NCBI RefSeq assembly: GCF_963966145.1
Contig: NC_091054.1
Span: 19,344,001-19,408,000 of the forward strand
Length of the DNA: 64,000 nucleotides
DNA from: Tenebrio molitor
Lineage: Eukaryota > Arthropoda > Insecta > Coleoptera > Tenebrionidae
Direction of reading: 5' to 3'
Shown piece after piece: positions 25,560-37,450 of this stretch (positions are counted from its first letter, which is position 1; the number at the start of each line of letters is the position of its first letter). The notes below the pieces were generated by a model. That model had not been told where the DNA came from, did no database searches, and was given only the letters and a program-made list of their open reading frames with translations. A program made the translations under genes and the position numbers.

Positions 25560-26222
25560 TTGATCCGCTTGAAGATATAATATTATAATGCATATCATTT
25601 AGAGTAGAAGGTTTTATCATTCAGAGTAGAAGGTCTTTTTGTGCTTCGTCGCGGTCTTCAATCTCTGGGCTTAGCACAAAGTCTCACACCTACTCTTAAT
25701 GATATAATTAACTATTTTTCTATTACCTCAATAGAAAGGAGGCATTTCCTCCTTCGTTTGAAGATCGAAACTATGCTATTCTCTCCTTAGTAAAATTTCT
25801 TTGAGTCCGTAGTGAATAAAAGTATAAACGTCAGGTTGACACATCATTTATTGAAAAATGAAAAATACTACCATTTTGAGTTATCGTAATCTAAAAAGAT
25901 TTTAAAAACATTATAATTTATTTTATCTACGGCTGCTTGGATAAGTCGTTATTACCACACTCATTTACAGTCATTTGAGTTGCGTAATGTATTTCATTAC
26001 CGCACTGGTTTCATTACGTAACGCATTTTTATTTAGAAGCAAAGACAAAATTTATTGAAATACAACAATACAAAAGAAAAGCTAGGTACTTATTGTAAAT
26101 ACATAACACAGTCCTTGCATTTTGTTCGCCCAGTAGTAGCCGGCATCGACTTCGTTTCGGTCTTCAATCTCTGGGCTTGGCACAAAAAGACTCACTTCCA
26201 CTTTCAATGATATCATCTACTA
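25560..26222. repeat. Cluster of short repeat G (AAGAGTAGAAGTGAG)
   Basis: The block TATCATTAAGAGTAGAAGTG, followed by AGTCTTTTTGTG and AGCCCAGAGATTGAAGACC, occurs at 8704-8749 and 29784-29811 in forward orientation. Here it forms an inverted pair (25596-25644 and 25655-25715) and another inverted copy at 26158-26222. The arms around 25650 could fold. The class is unknown; copies often sit beside repeat E. Confidence 0.55.
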
Positions 26223-26697
26223 CTCTCTTTTGGGTTACTTGCACAAGAGACCACTTTGTAATAACACGTCATACTGGAAAAACGACGCAAACTGCAGTGA
26301 CACCTCCAGAGACGCTCGTCTCTTGCACTCCAGGTCGTCCTCGAAACAGGATCACACACTTTTCCACACCAGGTTCTGGTTCTTTTCTCACTTGACGTCG
26401 GGGTAACCCCAATGTACATTTTTCGAAGTCACTTCACTTCCGAGAGCCGCGATAACACGTAAACGACCCGGTTCTCAATTATGAAAAATTTAAAACAACG
26501 CGTTGTTTACAAACAGAATTAGTTGGTTGTCCTGGTATTGAGCAAATTGTTTCAATCTTGTTGCTTTGATTTTGAATTAAAACGTTTGAAACTGACATTT
26601 AACAATTATCAAAATATATTTTTGTAAATGTCAAATTTGACGTTTTTGCCAAAAATTGATTTTTTTAATTAATAATTCGAAGCCGTAGATAAAATGT

Positions 26698-26840
26698 TGT
26701 ACATAACACGTGGGCTAAAGCATATTACAGGAAACTCGTGTGTTACAGATAAACTCGGGCTAACGCCCTCGTCATCTGCAATCTTCACACTCGAGTCCTG
26801 TAATATTGCTTTTATCCCACTAATTATGTAAATAACTATA
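26698..26840. repeat. Imperfect long palindrome
   Basis: The left half (TACATAACACGTGGG, CATATTACAGGAAACTCGTG) is the inverse of the right half (CTCGAGTCCTGTAATATTGC, CCCACTAATTATGTA). The arms are about 60 bases and meet around CTCGGGCTAACGCCCTCG. It resembles the other hairpins at 6588, 39647 and 53584 in layout, not in sequence. Confidence 0.65.
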
Positions 26841-27515
26841 ACAATAATTATAATCGTATAGTCTATTAAAAAAAAAAAAAACAATTGTCAATGTCAAAAT
26901 TCCCTCAAAGACTAGGCTGTACCACCCTAAAACCTTTCGTTCCGGAACATCTGTGTTGTAAAATCTCCCTAAATCAGGTTTGAGAGTATCTCAATAATTT
27001 TCAAAAGTCAGAAAAGTTTCAGGTGTAAGCAAATTTTACACCAAAAGACAAGAAATAAAGACGCTAATGACACTGAAAAATACAACTGACATATTCAGTA
27101 ACGCAAACGCCTCTACATCAGGTTTTTAACGTGAAATTAGATTTTTACGTTTTAGTAATAAATCCAATTATGCCATTTTAACTTCTTTGAAAATATCCTG
27201 GGGAACGATTTCTTCGGAATCTTTTTCTCAAAAATTCAAGAACGATCCATCATAACTAGTCAGAATAATTTTTTGTTTGTTTATTAAACGCAACTCTGGT
27301 AATGGCAAGGGTGCTTACTCTGAAGCAATAATTTTGAGAAAATTTATTTTTCTTTTATTAAAAGAAGGTAGTATGTAGTTAGTTTGTATGTTTATCTTTG
27401 GAATAAAGTGTCATTTTCTCCTTTGGGTAGTTATGCCTTCGGCTACGCTTTGTATATCACTTTTTACTAGCGGGAGGAATTAATATCCTTTTATCCCTTG
27501 TTACACAAATACCTA

Positions 27516-28016
27516 CACTCACCGGCAAAAAAAACGGAACACTAATTAGTCAACAACAAATTCTTCCCATAATACCTATTTTGATGTATTTTGACCAGGA
27601 GGCAATGATAGCAAACATAACCTTGAGCATCAGCATAGGCTATTTTATTAGCAATTTCGCATAAAAACAAATTTTTTGCTTAAAAACCTTCTTTTCTTAA
27701 ATTTACCATTTTTATAATAATCAAGCAACCTGGTTAGATTTTTATAACTTTTGTAATTTTTTATTGTTGTTAACTTCGAATTTAAGTGCAGAACGTAAAA
27801 AAATGCCTCTAGCTGGTGTAAATATTACCAGAGCAGTAGCTTTGGTTGAAGACTGTTGTTGTTTCCGATATGCAGCTAATGCTATTGAGGCTCCTCTTGC
27901 TGGTCGTCACAGAGCTGTTAGAAGGTTTCAAGAGACTGATTGAAAAAGAGCAACCACATACCGCGACGATAGATTTTTAAATAATAATGGTGTCCCGCTT
28001 TTTCTGCCGGTGAGTG
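27516..28016 (+). mobile_element. Tc1-like deletion derivative with TIRs and N-terminal HTH
   Basis: Starts CACTCACCGGCAAAAAAAAC and ends GCTTTTTCTGCCGGTGAGTG, flanked by TA (27514-27515, 28017-28018). The interior has the transposase start and first DNA-binding helix-turn-helix at 27803-27943. The catalytic part is missing, so it can only move with help from a full-length relative. Confidence 0.88.
27803..27943 (+). pseudogene. N-terminal fragment of a Tc1-like transposase (paired-type HTH)
   Basis: ATG starts 46 codons: MPLAGVNITRAVALVEDCC, then RYAANAI, GRHRAVRRFQETD and stop. The pattern RAVALxE...A...........VxRxxQRFQETG is the first helix-turn-helix of Tc1-type transposases, which binds the terminal repeats. 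The second HTH, GRPR linker and DD34E domain are absent; a short stretch after the stop leads straight into the right TIR, showing internal deletion. A product this short could in principle bind TIRs, but there is no evidence of expression. Confidence 0.75.
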
Positions 28017-28101
28017 TATTTGCAACAGTAGAAAGTATAGTTGTCCAAGAACCCTAACATAGTGCCCTTTAAATTTCAACAGTGCAGGGATTATTATTTT
28101 A

Positions 28102-28985
28102 GGGCGGACGCCAACTCGGCACTTTATTATACCTAGGTAAAATTTGCAATAAAGTACAACAGGCCATCTCGGCACCGGTAGCCCATGGATAACCGGCCAA
28201 CTCGGCACCGCGGTCAAGCCAACTCGGCACTGGGTACCTGGGACGGTCCCTCTTTAATATCGCAGCCAGTGACTAGAGTTCTTGCGGGAATATATCAGAG
28301 ATTATAAAATGAGATGAGGAAATACTTTTTTTTTATAATATACAAATATAATGTTATTTTTATAGGACATTTATAATTAAATATTAACTACAAGACTACT
28401 AATTAATTATTAATCTTATATCTATATGAAATTTAACATAAAATAACATTTTTAATTTACAATGCGAAAATTTCCGATAATAATGCGGAATCTGGAAAAG
28501 TGAAATAGATTTTACATAACAATTCTGATATTTGATAATTATCATATTCAAATATTTTCTGAAATACAAATTTCTCCGCTTCTTTTACTTTTTTGGTTTT
28601 TACAATTATTTGCGTTCTAATACTCTGAATTTTTATGTATATAAAACATTGATACTCAAGAAGAGTTTTTACAAAAATATTAATATTTGGGTGCGTATGG
28701 TAGAAGGATTTGGCAAAATGCGAATGAAACGATTCACATGGATTGGTAGTTAAGTATAAATGACTTGATTTAGAGGCCCACAAAGAAGGGCGAAATGTGG
28801 AAGCTTCCCTTCAGGAAATACCCTCTACTAGGGGGCATCATATAGACAGGTAGTGAGTGGGCGCTTAGTGTCGAGTTGGCCTATCTCTTGGGGTGTCTTT
28901 GAAAACTACCTGTTTTTTTTTGGTGTCGAGTTGGCCGGTCAATGTTTATTGCTTCTAAGGTTTGGTGTCGAGTTGGCCTAGACCC
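28102..28985. mobile_element. Mutator-like element with iteron-bearing TIRs and 8-bp target duplication
   Basis: The left arm carries three CCAACTCGGCAC repeats and a CATCTCGGCAC variant (about 28111-28230). The right arm carries three copies of the inverse-type TGTCGAGTTGGCC (about 28869, 28924, 28966). The outermost bases are GGG and CCC. The direct repeat TTATTTTA lies immediately outside both ends (28094-28101 and 28986-28993). An 8-9 bp duplication and complex TIRs fit Mutator-like elements, and the interior has a matching transposase fragment (28503-28783). It is a deletion derivative of 884 bp with a nested retroelement tail. Confidence 0.78.
28457..28783 (-). pseudogene. Mutator-like transposase fragment joined to a retroelement tail
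   Basis: An open frame of 108 codons. Its first half reads TTNPCESFHSHFAKSFYHTH followed by PNINIFVKTLLEYQ. This resembles the region just after the DDE core of Mutator-like (MULE, FLYWCH-associated) transposases, where an N-x-x-E-S-x-H motif is followed by PNI..F...L...Q. The last 15 residues (TFPDSALLSEIFAL) and the DNA beneath them match the retroelement copies at 20909 and 24809. The frame therefore looks chimeric, formed by insertion of a 5'-truncated retrocopy at about 28502. The DDE residues are absent, so it is non-functional as a transposase. It lies between the terminal repeats of the element 28102-28985. Confidence 0.6.
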
Positions 28986-29343
28986 TTATTTTACACCTGG
29001 TACTGAGAAGAGGGCAACATAGTCTCAAAGCCCTTTTTTATTTACGTCCGTTACGTGCTTCTTTGTTAAGCTAGAAAATTTTTCAACGATAGGGCCTACG
29101 AGTACAGTACATCTTTAGAATTCTCGGACATGGAAAACATTTTCTTTGTTCCAGATATTCTGATAACATCGATTATTCTTCAAGTATTGATTTTTTACTA
29201 GTTTATTTTGTCTTGCAGTTATTTTTTAACTTCCAGTTTATTATTTTGTGGCACGAATGTTATAGGTTATTCGTTTCGAAAACCACCGTACGGGTTTTTA
29301 TTTCATACTGTCGGGTAGATGCTCGATTGCATCATCAATTTGA

Positions 29344-29700
29344 GTCCGGTAGGTGAGTTATAACAGTATCAGAGCCGGAAAGTGTCACTTAGCAACACCT
29401 ACCGGACTGTTTTCCTTTTATACATCAAATCTGACATTGAAAAGTGAAAAAGTCAAAAAATATTCGATCTAGAAAAACAATAGCAACGGCCGTTGCCACA
29501 GGAAAAAAGGTGATGCTATTTTCACAATATAATGTGATTTTTTAATTTTTGAAATAAAATGATGATGCACAAGAGACTTCCAGTATGAAATAAAATACGT
29601 TACGATATACATCCGGTAGTACTTGTAACAGGTACTCGTTTAGACATTCTAGACTCGGCTCCTAACGTCGCCTCGTACTGTTACAAGTAACCTACCGGAC
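29344..29700. repeat. Two hairpins bounded by TCCGGTAGG / CCTACCGGA
   Basis: The first hairpin is 29344-29407 (GTCCGGTAGGTG ... CACCTACCGGAC). The second is 29612-29700 (TCCGGTAGTACTTGTAACAG ... CTGTTACAAGTAACCTACCG). The shared boundary suggests one family, either two small foldbacks or the two ends of one element of about 360 bp. It is non-coding. Confidence 0.6.
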
Positions 29701-29821
29701 TTATAACGTAAATTACTATTTCCGAATTTAGTGAAGGTGTAAACCAGTTTGGCACCTGTTGCTGGGGTGGTTAGACAAATAGAAGATTGTATCATTAAGA
29801 GGAGAAGTGAGAAATGTTTCA

Positions 29822-29905
29822 AATGATCTTACATTTGACTCGGTCGAGCCGTAGTGGACATTTCAACTACTTGGATTTGAAGTGTTCTATCGTTTTTATA
29901 GAGAT
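29822..29905 (+). repeat. Dispersed repeat E, copy 3, fragment
   Basis: Contains CTTACATTTGACTCGGTCGA followed by GTGGACATTTCAACTACTTG. The match fades after about 85 bases into a different GC-richer palindromic stretch (29920-30000). Confidence 0.6.
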
Positions 29906-30350
29906 ACAGAAAGGCTACATTTTACAGCGCGAGGCTTTTGGATTGAAACACGACCGCACAGCGGGAGTGTTTTAACAAAAACCGAACGATGTAAAATGCC
30001 TATCGCATTAGTTATGTATTAATATTTTTGACCGACGACCCACAAAATGACACCATCAGACTTTAGACGAAAACAATAAAATTATGTTCATTTTCGAAGA
30101 CTGAGCGGATCAATGGTGGCGGTGTCTTGTTCTTGTCTTAGTATAAATGGACTTCATTTATGATAAGCTAACTTTAGTTTTGGAGGTCCCAGAAAGCTTA
30201 AAATATCTGCGTTACTTTACACACTCAGTGCGGTAAAATGACAGATAGTTTTGTTAGTGTGTAAAAATCAAGATACCGTAGCTGTTCAAAATGTGTGAAC
30301 ATCTCATTTAGAGTTGAGGAGGCCAAAAAAATATTTTCACTTAATACATA

Positions 30351-30965
30351 CCGGGTGTAGAATGGATTTTGGTACATAGGCACTTGTAGAGTTTTCAAAA
30401 TGATTCCCAATTCTTATTTGTTTTATTTTTTAACATCTTCCGGAAGTACACAATAATGGAAAGAAGAATTGAAGAATTTGTCAAAATAGCAATATCTGTG
30501 AAGTGTAACCGAGGTGACAACCAAAGATGACAGTGTATGATATTTGATATGGCAAACTTGGAATTGGTCGCTCAGGATAGAATGCAGGAAATGTTGCTTG
30601 CATGTCTCTAAAAGACAATCCGGAGTAATACCATTTTACTAAGTTAACTTTTTCTTCTTTGTTAAAAGAGTTCATTCTTTGAGGAATCAGCAAACTCGTT
30701 ACGTTTGTCAAAAAATGAACTTTATTGTTGTCGGGAGTCATGGCTATTACTATTTTATCGGTAGATTTTTAATATTTAATTTTTCTTGTCTAACAGAACC
30801 AGCAGGTGTTAGAAAATAATTAGAAAAGAATTTAGGTACAATTTTTTTTACTCTACAACTTTTGTGTTTAAGGTTTTGTTGAAAAATAATTAGGGGAGCG
30901 AATATCAGAGGATTTTCACTATTGCACGTAAAGTGCCTATGTACCAAAATCCATTCTATACCCTG
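30351..30965 (-). mobile_element. Mariner-like deletion derivative, 615 bp, TA target duplication
   Basis: Starts CCGGGTGTAGAATGGATTTT and ends AAATCCATTCTATACCCTG; the TIRs of about 34 bp also share GGTACATAGGCACT. TA flanks both ends (30349-30350, 30966-30967). The minus strand holds the DNA-binding start of a transposase (30481-30741) but no catalytic domain. Confidence 0.85.
30481..30741 (-). pseudogene. N-terminal HTH fragment of a mariner-like transposase
   Basis: An open frame of 86 codons. Within it FNKEEKVNLVKWYYSGLSFR, then MQATFPAFYPERPIPS, fits the helix-turn-helix of mariner-like transposases (DUF4817-type: F.NEEK..MV.WY........A...Y...P.R..P). The homology ends after about PSLP. 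The rest of the frame runs toward the left TIR with no DDD/DDE residues, marking the internal deletion. The true start is probably the Met just before NSFNKEEK. No expression evidence is available. Confidence 0.65.
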
Positions 30966-30989
30966 TATATTTACTACATTTATTGTATA

Positions 30990-31395
30990 CAGGTGTTTCT
31001 TAAATGCTAGTACAAAAAAAAAAAACTGGGTCATATGGATATTCTAAAGAGTCCAGAAAACCATTTTTTTTTTAATCTAAGACGGTAGGGATAAACTAAC
31101 CCTGTCCATGCACATTCTACGCCACAGACACAACAATTGTAAACAATAAGTTAAACCATAGCAACTCGACATGCTATGAACAAAAATACAACAAAGTTAT
31201 TATTGTTGCTTGACAACCCCAGTTACATTTTTAATTACCTTTAATTCAGCAGCGTACTGACAATTTTAACCAAAATTTAATTTATTTTTATCTCTAAAAC
31301 GAAAAGACTTATTAGATAATTTTTTTGTCTATGAGTTCTACTCATCCTCACCTATTGCGAGTCTTTTTTTGTTCTAGCATTTAAGAAACGTCCTG
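30990..31395. mobile_element. TA-flanked MITE, 406 bp
   Basis: Starts CAGGTGTTTCTTAAATGCTA and ends CTAGCATTTAAGAAACGTCC TG, flanked by TA (30988-30989, 31396-31397). The TIRs are about 28 bp including a run of A or T. It is non-coding and lies only 24 bp from the mariner-like derivative to its left. Confidence 0.83.
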
Positions 31396-31397
31396 TA

Positions 31398-34300
31398 TGT
31401 ACGTCTCATGTTTATAAACTAAATTATTATATTGCTTATTGTGATGCTTATCGATTTAGATTAGATATACATAATCAGTTTACTATAATTGCAACTTTTT
31501 ATATCGTTATTGTCAACATCCTGAGTAGAATCTGTCCATCAGCTAATTGGTTTTTCTAGACTTTTCTTCCAAATGAAACAGCGAAAATTCTCATCCTTCA
31601 AGAGAGTGTAAGTGGTCTTTACTGTACAGATACATAAATAGCAATACCTAGTAGATAATAATTTATTAACATAAAGGCGATTATTTTCACATTTGTATGA
31701 CAAAGTCTTTTTCTATGACTAACATTTTCATCAGCGTGCAGTTCCAACGACAATATAATTTTATTGGACACTGTCGTAGAAGTTGCATGATTTATATTGT
31801 TCTAAATTTAATAGCAATGCATTAGACACTAAACGCAGGGGAGATAAATGAGATTCCCCAGGAGCACTGGAAAGAACTGTAGGTAATTTTAGAAGAGAAA
31901 TATGTTTTTTCAATTTTAAGTAAGTCGCTTGAAAACAGCGAGTTCAACAGAAATATTAAATTTGAAACTGGGTATATGATTTGCGGCGTTTTTTTTAAAT
32001 GCATTATACGTTAAAACTTGGTTGTAGAATATTTTGTAAACCTGTTGCAAATTCTTGTTTGATGCCGACTATTTGTTCGTAAAATAAATATTTTTGTTAT
32101 GGAATGGATTTCTCGTCGAGTTATGTTTGGATGTAAAAGCCAAAATGTAGGAATCAACTTGTAACATACGCAACGTATTCCGTATTTTTTTTTTACTAGC
32201 ACAATAGACAATTTTTCTTTTAGAATTATTTTGGCAAAGCAGCTCTGCCAAGAGATTGTTATGTCCATGTTTATTTTCCGACTCTATAAAAGCAAGTCCA
32301 TTAAAGTACTCATGCGTTTGACTTTTTGTGCTAGGAAGGATTCTATCACCCTTGGCATTTATTTTATTCAGAACAGTAACCGTTCTGTTTTAATTTGATT
32401 TATTCATATAATACGTTTTATGATTTCATATTATATCAAAACCAGTAGGCAACTAGGCTAGCTCCGACATACGTTTAATAATGTCTCCTTTTTTATCTTT
32501 AATTGTATTTTATTTCCTATTGCGGAAGTTGAAAAGAGCAATTCTGTCACGAATTTTCCAGTGTTTGGCTTTGTCTCCTGGGGAATTCTCCCACTCTTCG
32601 CATTTAATCGTAACTTTCGTAATGACAGCTTAATGAAAAATAATGTGATATTTTGTCCGATGCACGTCTTTGTTTTGACGGGAATCCTGGCCTCGTAACC
32701 GGCTTTGTTGAACGTTTCCGAGCAGGACGCCCACGCCGAACCATCTTCATCGACCGGGCCTACCCTCTCTCGCTATGCGGCAGAATCGAGAAGAGGGAAG
32801 CCGAAACCCTCCCCGACCGGGTGAAAGTATATCCCTTTGTTGCGGATGCAAGAGATATTAACAGAAACGACTGCTATTCGACGACGTAAAGTAGGAGAAT
32901 GATTGTTTTATTGCCTGAAGTTATTTGAAGATCATGTCGACCGTACTTTTCAATTATACCGAGTGTCTGCGGTCGGACGCTAAAAATGGGTGGTTCGGAG
33001 TTGTTACATTGAGGCGCCATTATTTACTGGAAGTGACACCAAATTGGGGTTCAGTTTGAAAGGCTTTATTTGTATCGCGCATAAAAGAATGTTTGTAACA
33101 ACGTTCGCCGTGTTGAATAGAGCGGTCGTTATATCCGGTGATATCATATCGAATTTATTTGTTGTTGCACTATTTCGAAACTCTAGGAGAAAAATGAGTG
33201 GTGAGTTTGGTTACAAAAGCAACATGCGACGCCACCATCTTACACGTTACCCTTTTCAGTAACTAAAGTGATTCTTTTTCACTTAAACATCGCCAAACAT
33301 TGGCCCCGGAACATCATTAGTGGACGTCTCAACTTTGTAGATGAGAACATTTTCCAATTTAAATTCCTCACAAGATATACGACATCCAAAAAATGATTAA
33401 AGCGTACACCCGAACGACTTGGGATAAATTATTTGAGGAACGTTTATACAGGTAGTAAATTTTTCGTTCCGGTGTACCTTATCTCCGGTCCGCGGTCAGT
33501 TTCTGCAGTTGACGTTTGTTTCTCTTTTTAACCCCCAGGCACAGTTGTGGTCCAATTTTGAAACACCTGTTCGGGTGTCAGTTTTTGTTTATCGACGCAT
33601 CCGTGATGATTGAAGGTCGGAAGTACAAATTTACCGACAGATACAATTTTATAAATGTTGGAAACGAAGAAACCGGTGTTTAACTTTGATCGATGTGGAG
33701 CAGTTTTACTACAAATTGTAATTAAAGGTTGGGGCTTTGATAACGGTCGACCAGATGCGGATACTTGGTTGAATTCTGAAATGGTTCAATTTTTTGAAAA
33801 AGTGGTTCCAGTTAGAGGAAGACCAATAAGTCAATTGTTTGAATACAATTATTATGGTAATTTCATTTGAACTGTAGATCTTTACATATTTAAAAATGTC
33901 ATTACTCATTCACTACGCTTTATTATTTTTTTTTATAATTTAAGTAGTTTATTAGTGAGTAAGATCAGCAATTATTGTAGACAAGATACTCCAGTAATTG
34001 CCGGATTGTGCAATATAGGCGATAAAAAAAAACAAACAATCCACAAACATCGTCTCTATTCGATAAATTTTAATCGTCGGGGGCAGGAACTCGTCGGCGA
34101 TAGTCGGATATCTTGCTATCTCGGACCAATAGAATTCTTGTTCGTTAGCGAACACTTATTAACGATTAAAAGGTGGTTCAGATGTTGAAGTATGGGCAGG
34201 TAACGTGTTTGGGAAATGTCCGAATGATCGACAAGTTGGCGTTTCACAGAAGCCCCGAATAATCAATCCGAAACCGGTTTGAAGGTTACAGAGCGGAGTT

Positions 34301-37300
34301 ACAGTTGAAATTCTGCGTTGTGGTAGATCGAATCGGTAACCACAGTTGGGTGTTACAGCGAAATTTGTAAAAGAATTTGAAGTCTTTTTTTTCACGTGTA
34401 ATCTGTTGGTTTAGGATTTTATGGCTTCATTTTGGATTTGATGAATGCCGGTGGTGGTTGCAAATAGGAAGGAAACTTCATCGGAGCTAATTTTAATATT
34501 GAATGGGATAGAGTTATGTCAATTTAATGCATATTTCTTCATTTCTCTGCAAAGATAAACACATTTGGATTTTAGTGTAATATTGAGGCGGCAACGCAAG
34601 CTATTTCTGGTTCGTCCGTCGGATCGTGAAAGAAGTGAACTATTCGACTACGCTACGGATTTTCATTGATTCAAACATTATTTCTCATCTTAAAAATTCT
34701 ACATTTTCTTTAAATTACTGGTAAATTCGAAGTACTCGTTGTGGGAAAAGTTTCAATACGGAAATTCGTTTCAAATTCAAATTTTTAATTGAAGGAATGA
34801 ATTTGTTCAAAGTTTTAATACGTTCAGCGATATTTTTAATCAAAAGTTCCACAAAGTTCTGACTTCCTAGGACACAGTATTGGAAAGATTTATGTAAAAT
34901 TTACCTCAGAGAATACCACCATATCTTCACATAGACTTCTCTGTATTTTCCAATTGAAGTTTTTCTTGCCTACTTGCAGAACATATCAATAAAATACTCT
35001 CACTAATCAATAATATCACAATTAATTGTTAATACTAGACCTAGACTGGATGTATTTTATCTAAAGCATGGTACCACGACTCATTAAAGAAAATTGCAAT
35101 TGTGAAATTTATGAGCTCGCAGCCAACTTGTATTTTTAGTAGGTCGTGAAATTATTCTAGCTTGTAAAAAAATATATAGTATGTTGTACGTAGTTTTCCC
35201 TTACCAGATACACTTGCTGAGAGCGAGTTTAAATCCCGAGCATCGACCGAGCAATTTCTTTGTAAATTTTGTAAATAAAACAATTTTCCTTTCTTTTTCT
35301 CATAGAATTTAAAAAGACTTTGAGGAAGTTGCGTCAAATTGTCGACTGGGAGAAGTCGATCAGGACCGGTAATTTTTTTTACTCCTATTGAATTTTTTGC
35401 AGCTTTGTATTTCATTGGCCGGTGCGCTAACGTGGAGTTTTGCAAGCCGATGAGCCAATTAATTTTCCGTGTTCCTTTTTAGATAAATTCGAGATAAAAA
35501 TGTTGTAAATTCGCAATTCTTATGAATAAATTAAGTCGTAGAAAGAATGCAAACAACAAGAAACGAATAAAAAATCTTGATCTTATGATTTATGTAATAA
35601 TTAAAATTAGCAAGTTCATTTACGGTCATTACACTTCTGACTGACTGCAATCCGGTGGAATTTTAACACATACATCTGAGGACCACCTAAATTGTGGGCT
35701 TCGTTTTCACCAGTTAAATAAAAAAAAATCCACGTCGAGTTTTTGTTCTTCATCTTCAGGACACTGGCAAAGCACCGGGACAGAATTTTTTGGTCGACAC
35801 TCTACATCACTTTCACGAAAAAATCAAATTAGAAATTTAGAAGATTATCAAAATGAAGTTGGAAAATTTTTGACAACTTTGGACCTTCCCTAATTTTCAC
35901 AAGAGCCACGGCAGTAATTTTAACGTCGCTGCCTTGCATATTTATGTTTAATTTGCAAAGCAAATCCACTATACTACAAACACAACATTCATAAACATTT
36001 CAATAAATTTAAAACGTGTACGCATTTAGCAATATTTACTGTTCTTTTACAACGGCATGCCAATGATAAGGATGATAAATGTAACTAAATATGATGAATA
36101 GAGCAATGAATCAATATCAATCAATTTTATCTAAGGCTGCTTTTGATGGCAGAAATAAAATGTGTCATACTTGTTTAAATCCTTCCTTTTACAACGCTTT
36201 CCTTATTTGTGGGGGTTTTAGAATCGCGATTTTCCAGTGTAATTATCCGGCCTCGTAAAGTCTAAATTGTTAATAAAATTATGCAGGTGGGATAAAAAAA
36301 AGAGAAATTGCGAAAAAATTTTGCAGTTAATGTCAGTAAACCCGTGCGCACAACGTATTACCGCGTAATGAGCTAGTAAGGAGGGCGTAAATGAAAAACA
36401 TCAAATTTCAGATAAGCTCGGGCCGAAATTTATAATCTGGAATTATTTGATAAGGTTGGTGTTGTTTGTTGATACAATTTTTATCGGGCGGAATTAATTT
36501 CGGCACTACTTTTGATATACATACATAGTTTGCACCATTTTTCTCGTGTCCTGCAGCTTTGAATGAACTTTCGCAAATGTGACACAATATTATGTCACAG
36601 GGAGAATGGGACCGACTATCGATTTCTTTTCGTTCTCCTTCTAGCCATCCTTCCGTCGCCTCTAGCTTGGTCACCACTTTTATGAGCTTGAATTATGATA
36701 TTATTAGCTTGTGCAAACGGTAATTTTTATTGGTAATGTAATGCCAGATGGCAATTCTGTAACACATTGTGCGCCACTTATCCACGTTCTCGTAACTTAT
36801 TTATTGGCGTTTAGGGCTTTGGGATGCTCTTGATGTAAAAATCTCTCGGTCGAAGTTATTTTAGAGCTTTTGTTCGTCAGTGAGGAATTTTGGTTACTGC
36901 AACCGCAGGCGACGGGATTATCTTGCGCGTCTTTGATTGAAACTTGTACATTGTATCAGTTTCGACAAGAATTAAATAACATCTATTACTTAAACATCCG
37001 TTTGGAAACAACTTCGCCAAATTTACATTTTCTAATTGCGCTATTGTACTTATTGTCTGTGCAATTGTTTCCATTAAAAAACGGCGATGAATAAGCATTA
37101 TTGAATGTCAAGGTGTAGTCGGAACAAAGCTGCATTCGACGTGAACGTATAAATTTTGGACCGGGTGTTTTGTTATACAATTCCAAAGAATATATGAAAA
37201 TGTAAAGAGTATCCGATGTGTATGGAACTATGCAGATGGCTGTCTAAATGTAAAGAATATTTTCAAGCGCGTACAGTAGGTAGGTCCATTTGCAAGTTTT

Positions 37301-37448
37301 ATTTTTTGGCGCTGAGTCGGTGCTTTTTTTCTTGTATAGAAACAGAAACAAAAATGATTTAATTGCAAATATTTTCTCGATCTCCAAACATAAAAAAAAA
37401 ATTATCAGTTTTATTAAACTACATTAGGTTTTTTTTTTTTGGGTTATC
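31398..37448. other. Long stretch without recognised gene or element (GC island 32690-32850 inside)
   Basis: This is the longest stretch in the window where I could not recognise a transposon. It contains only short frames. It is a candidate for unique host sequence such as intronic or regulatory DNA. Confidence 0.45.
32690..32850. other. GC-rich island of unknown function
   Basis: A short CpG-rich tract (for example GAGCAGGACGCCCACGCCGA near 32720 and CCTCCCCGACCGGGTG) inside a 78-codon open frame (32653-32889). The protein resembles nothing I know. It may be a regulatory element or an exon of an unrecognised gene. Confidence 0.25.
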
Positions 37449-37450
37449 TA

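Noticed and set aside
28111..28230. Repeated CCAACTCGGCAC units as a CRISPR-like array
   Set aside because: The units recur inverted at the other end of the same element with irregular spacing, which fits transposon TIR iterons; the genome is eukaryotic.
37150..37190. CCGGGTGTTTTGTTATACAA as a transposon end
   Set aside because: No inverted partner and no repeat copy were found.
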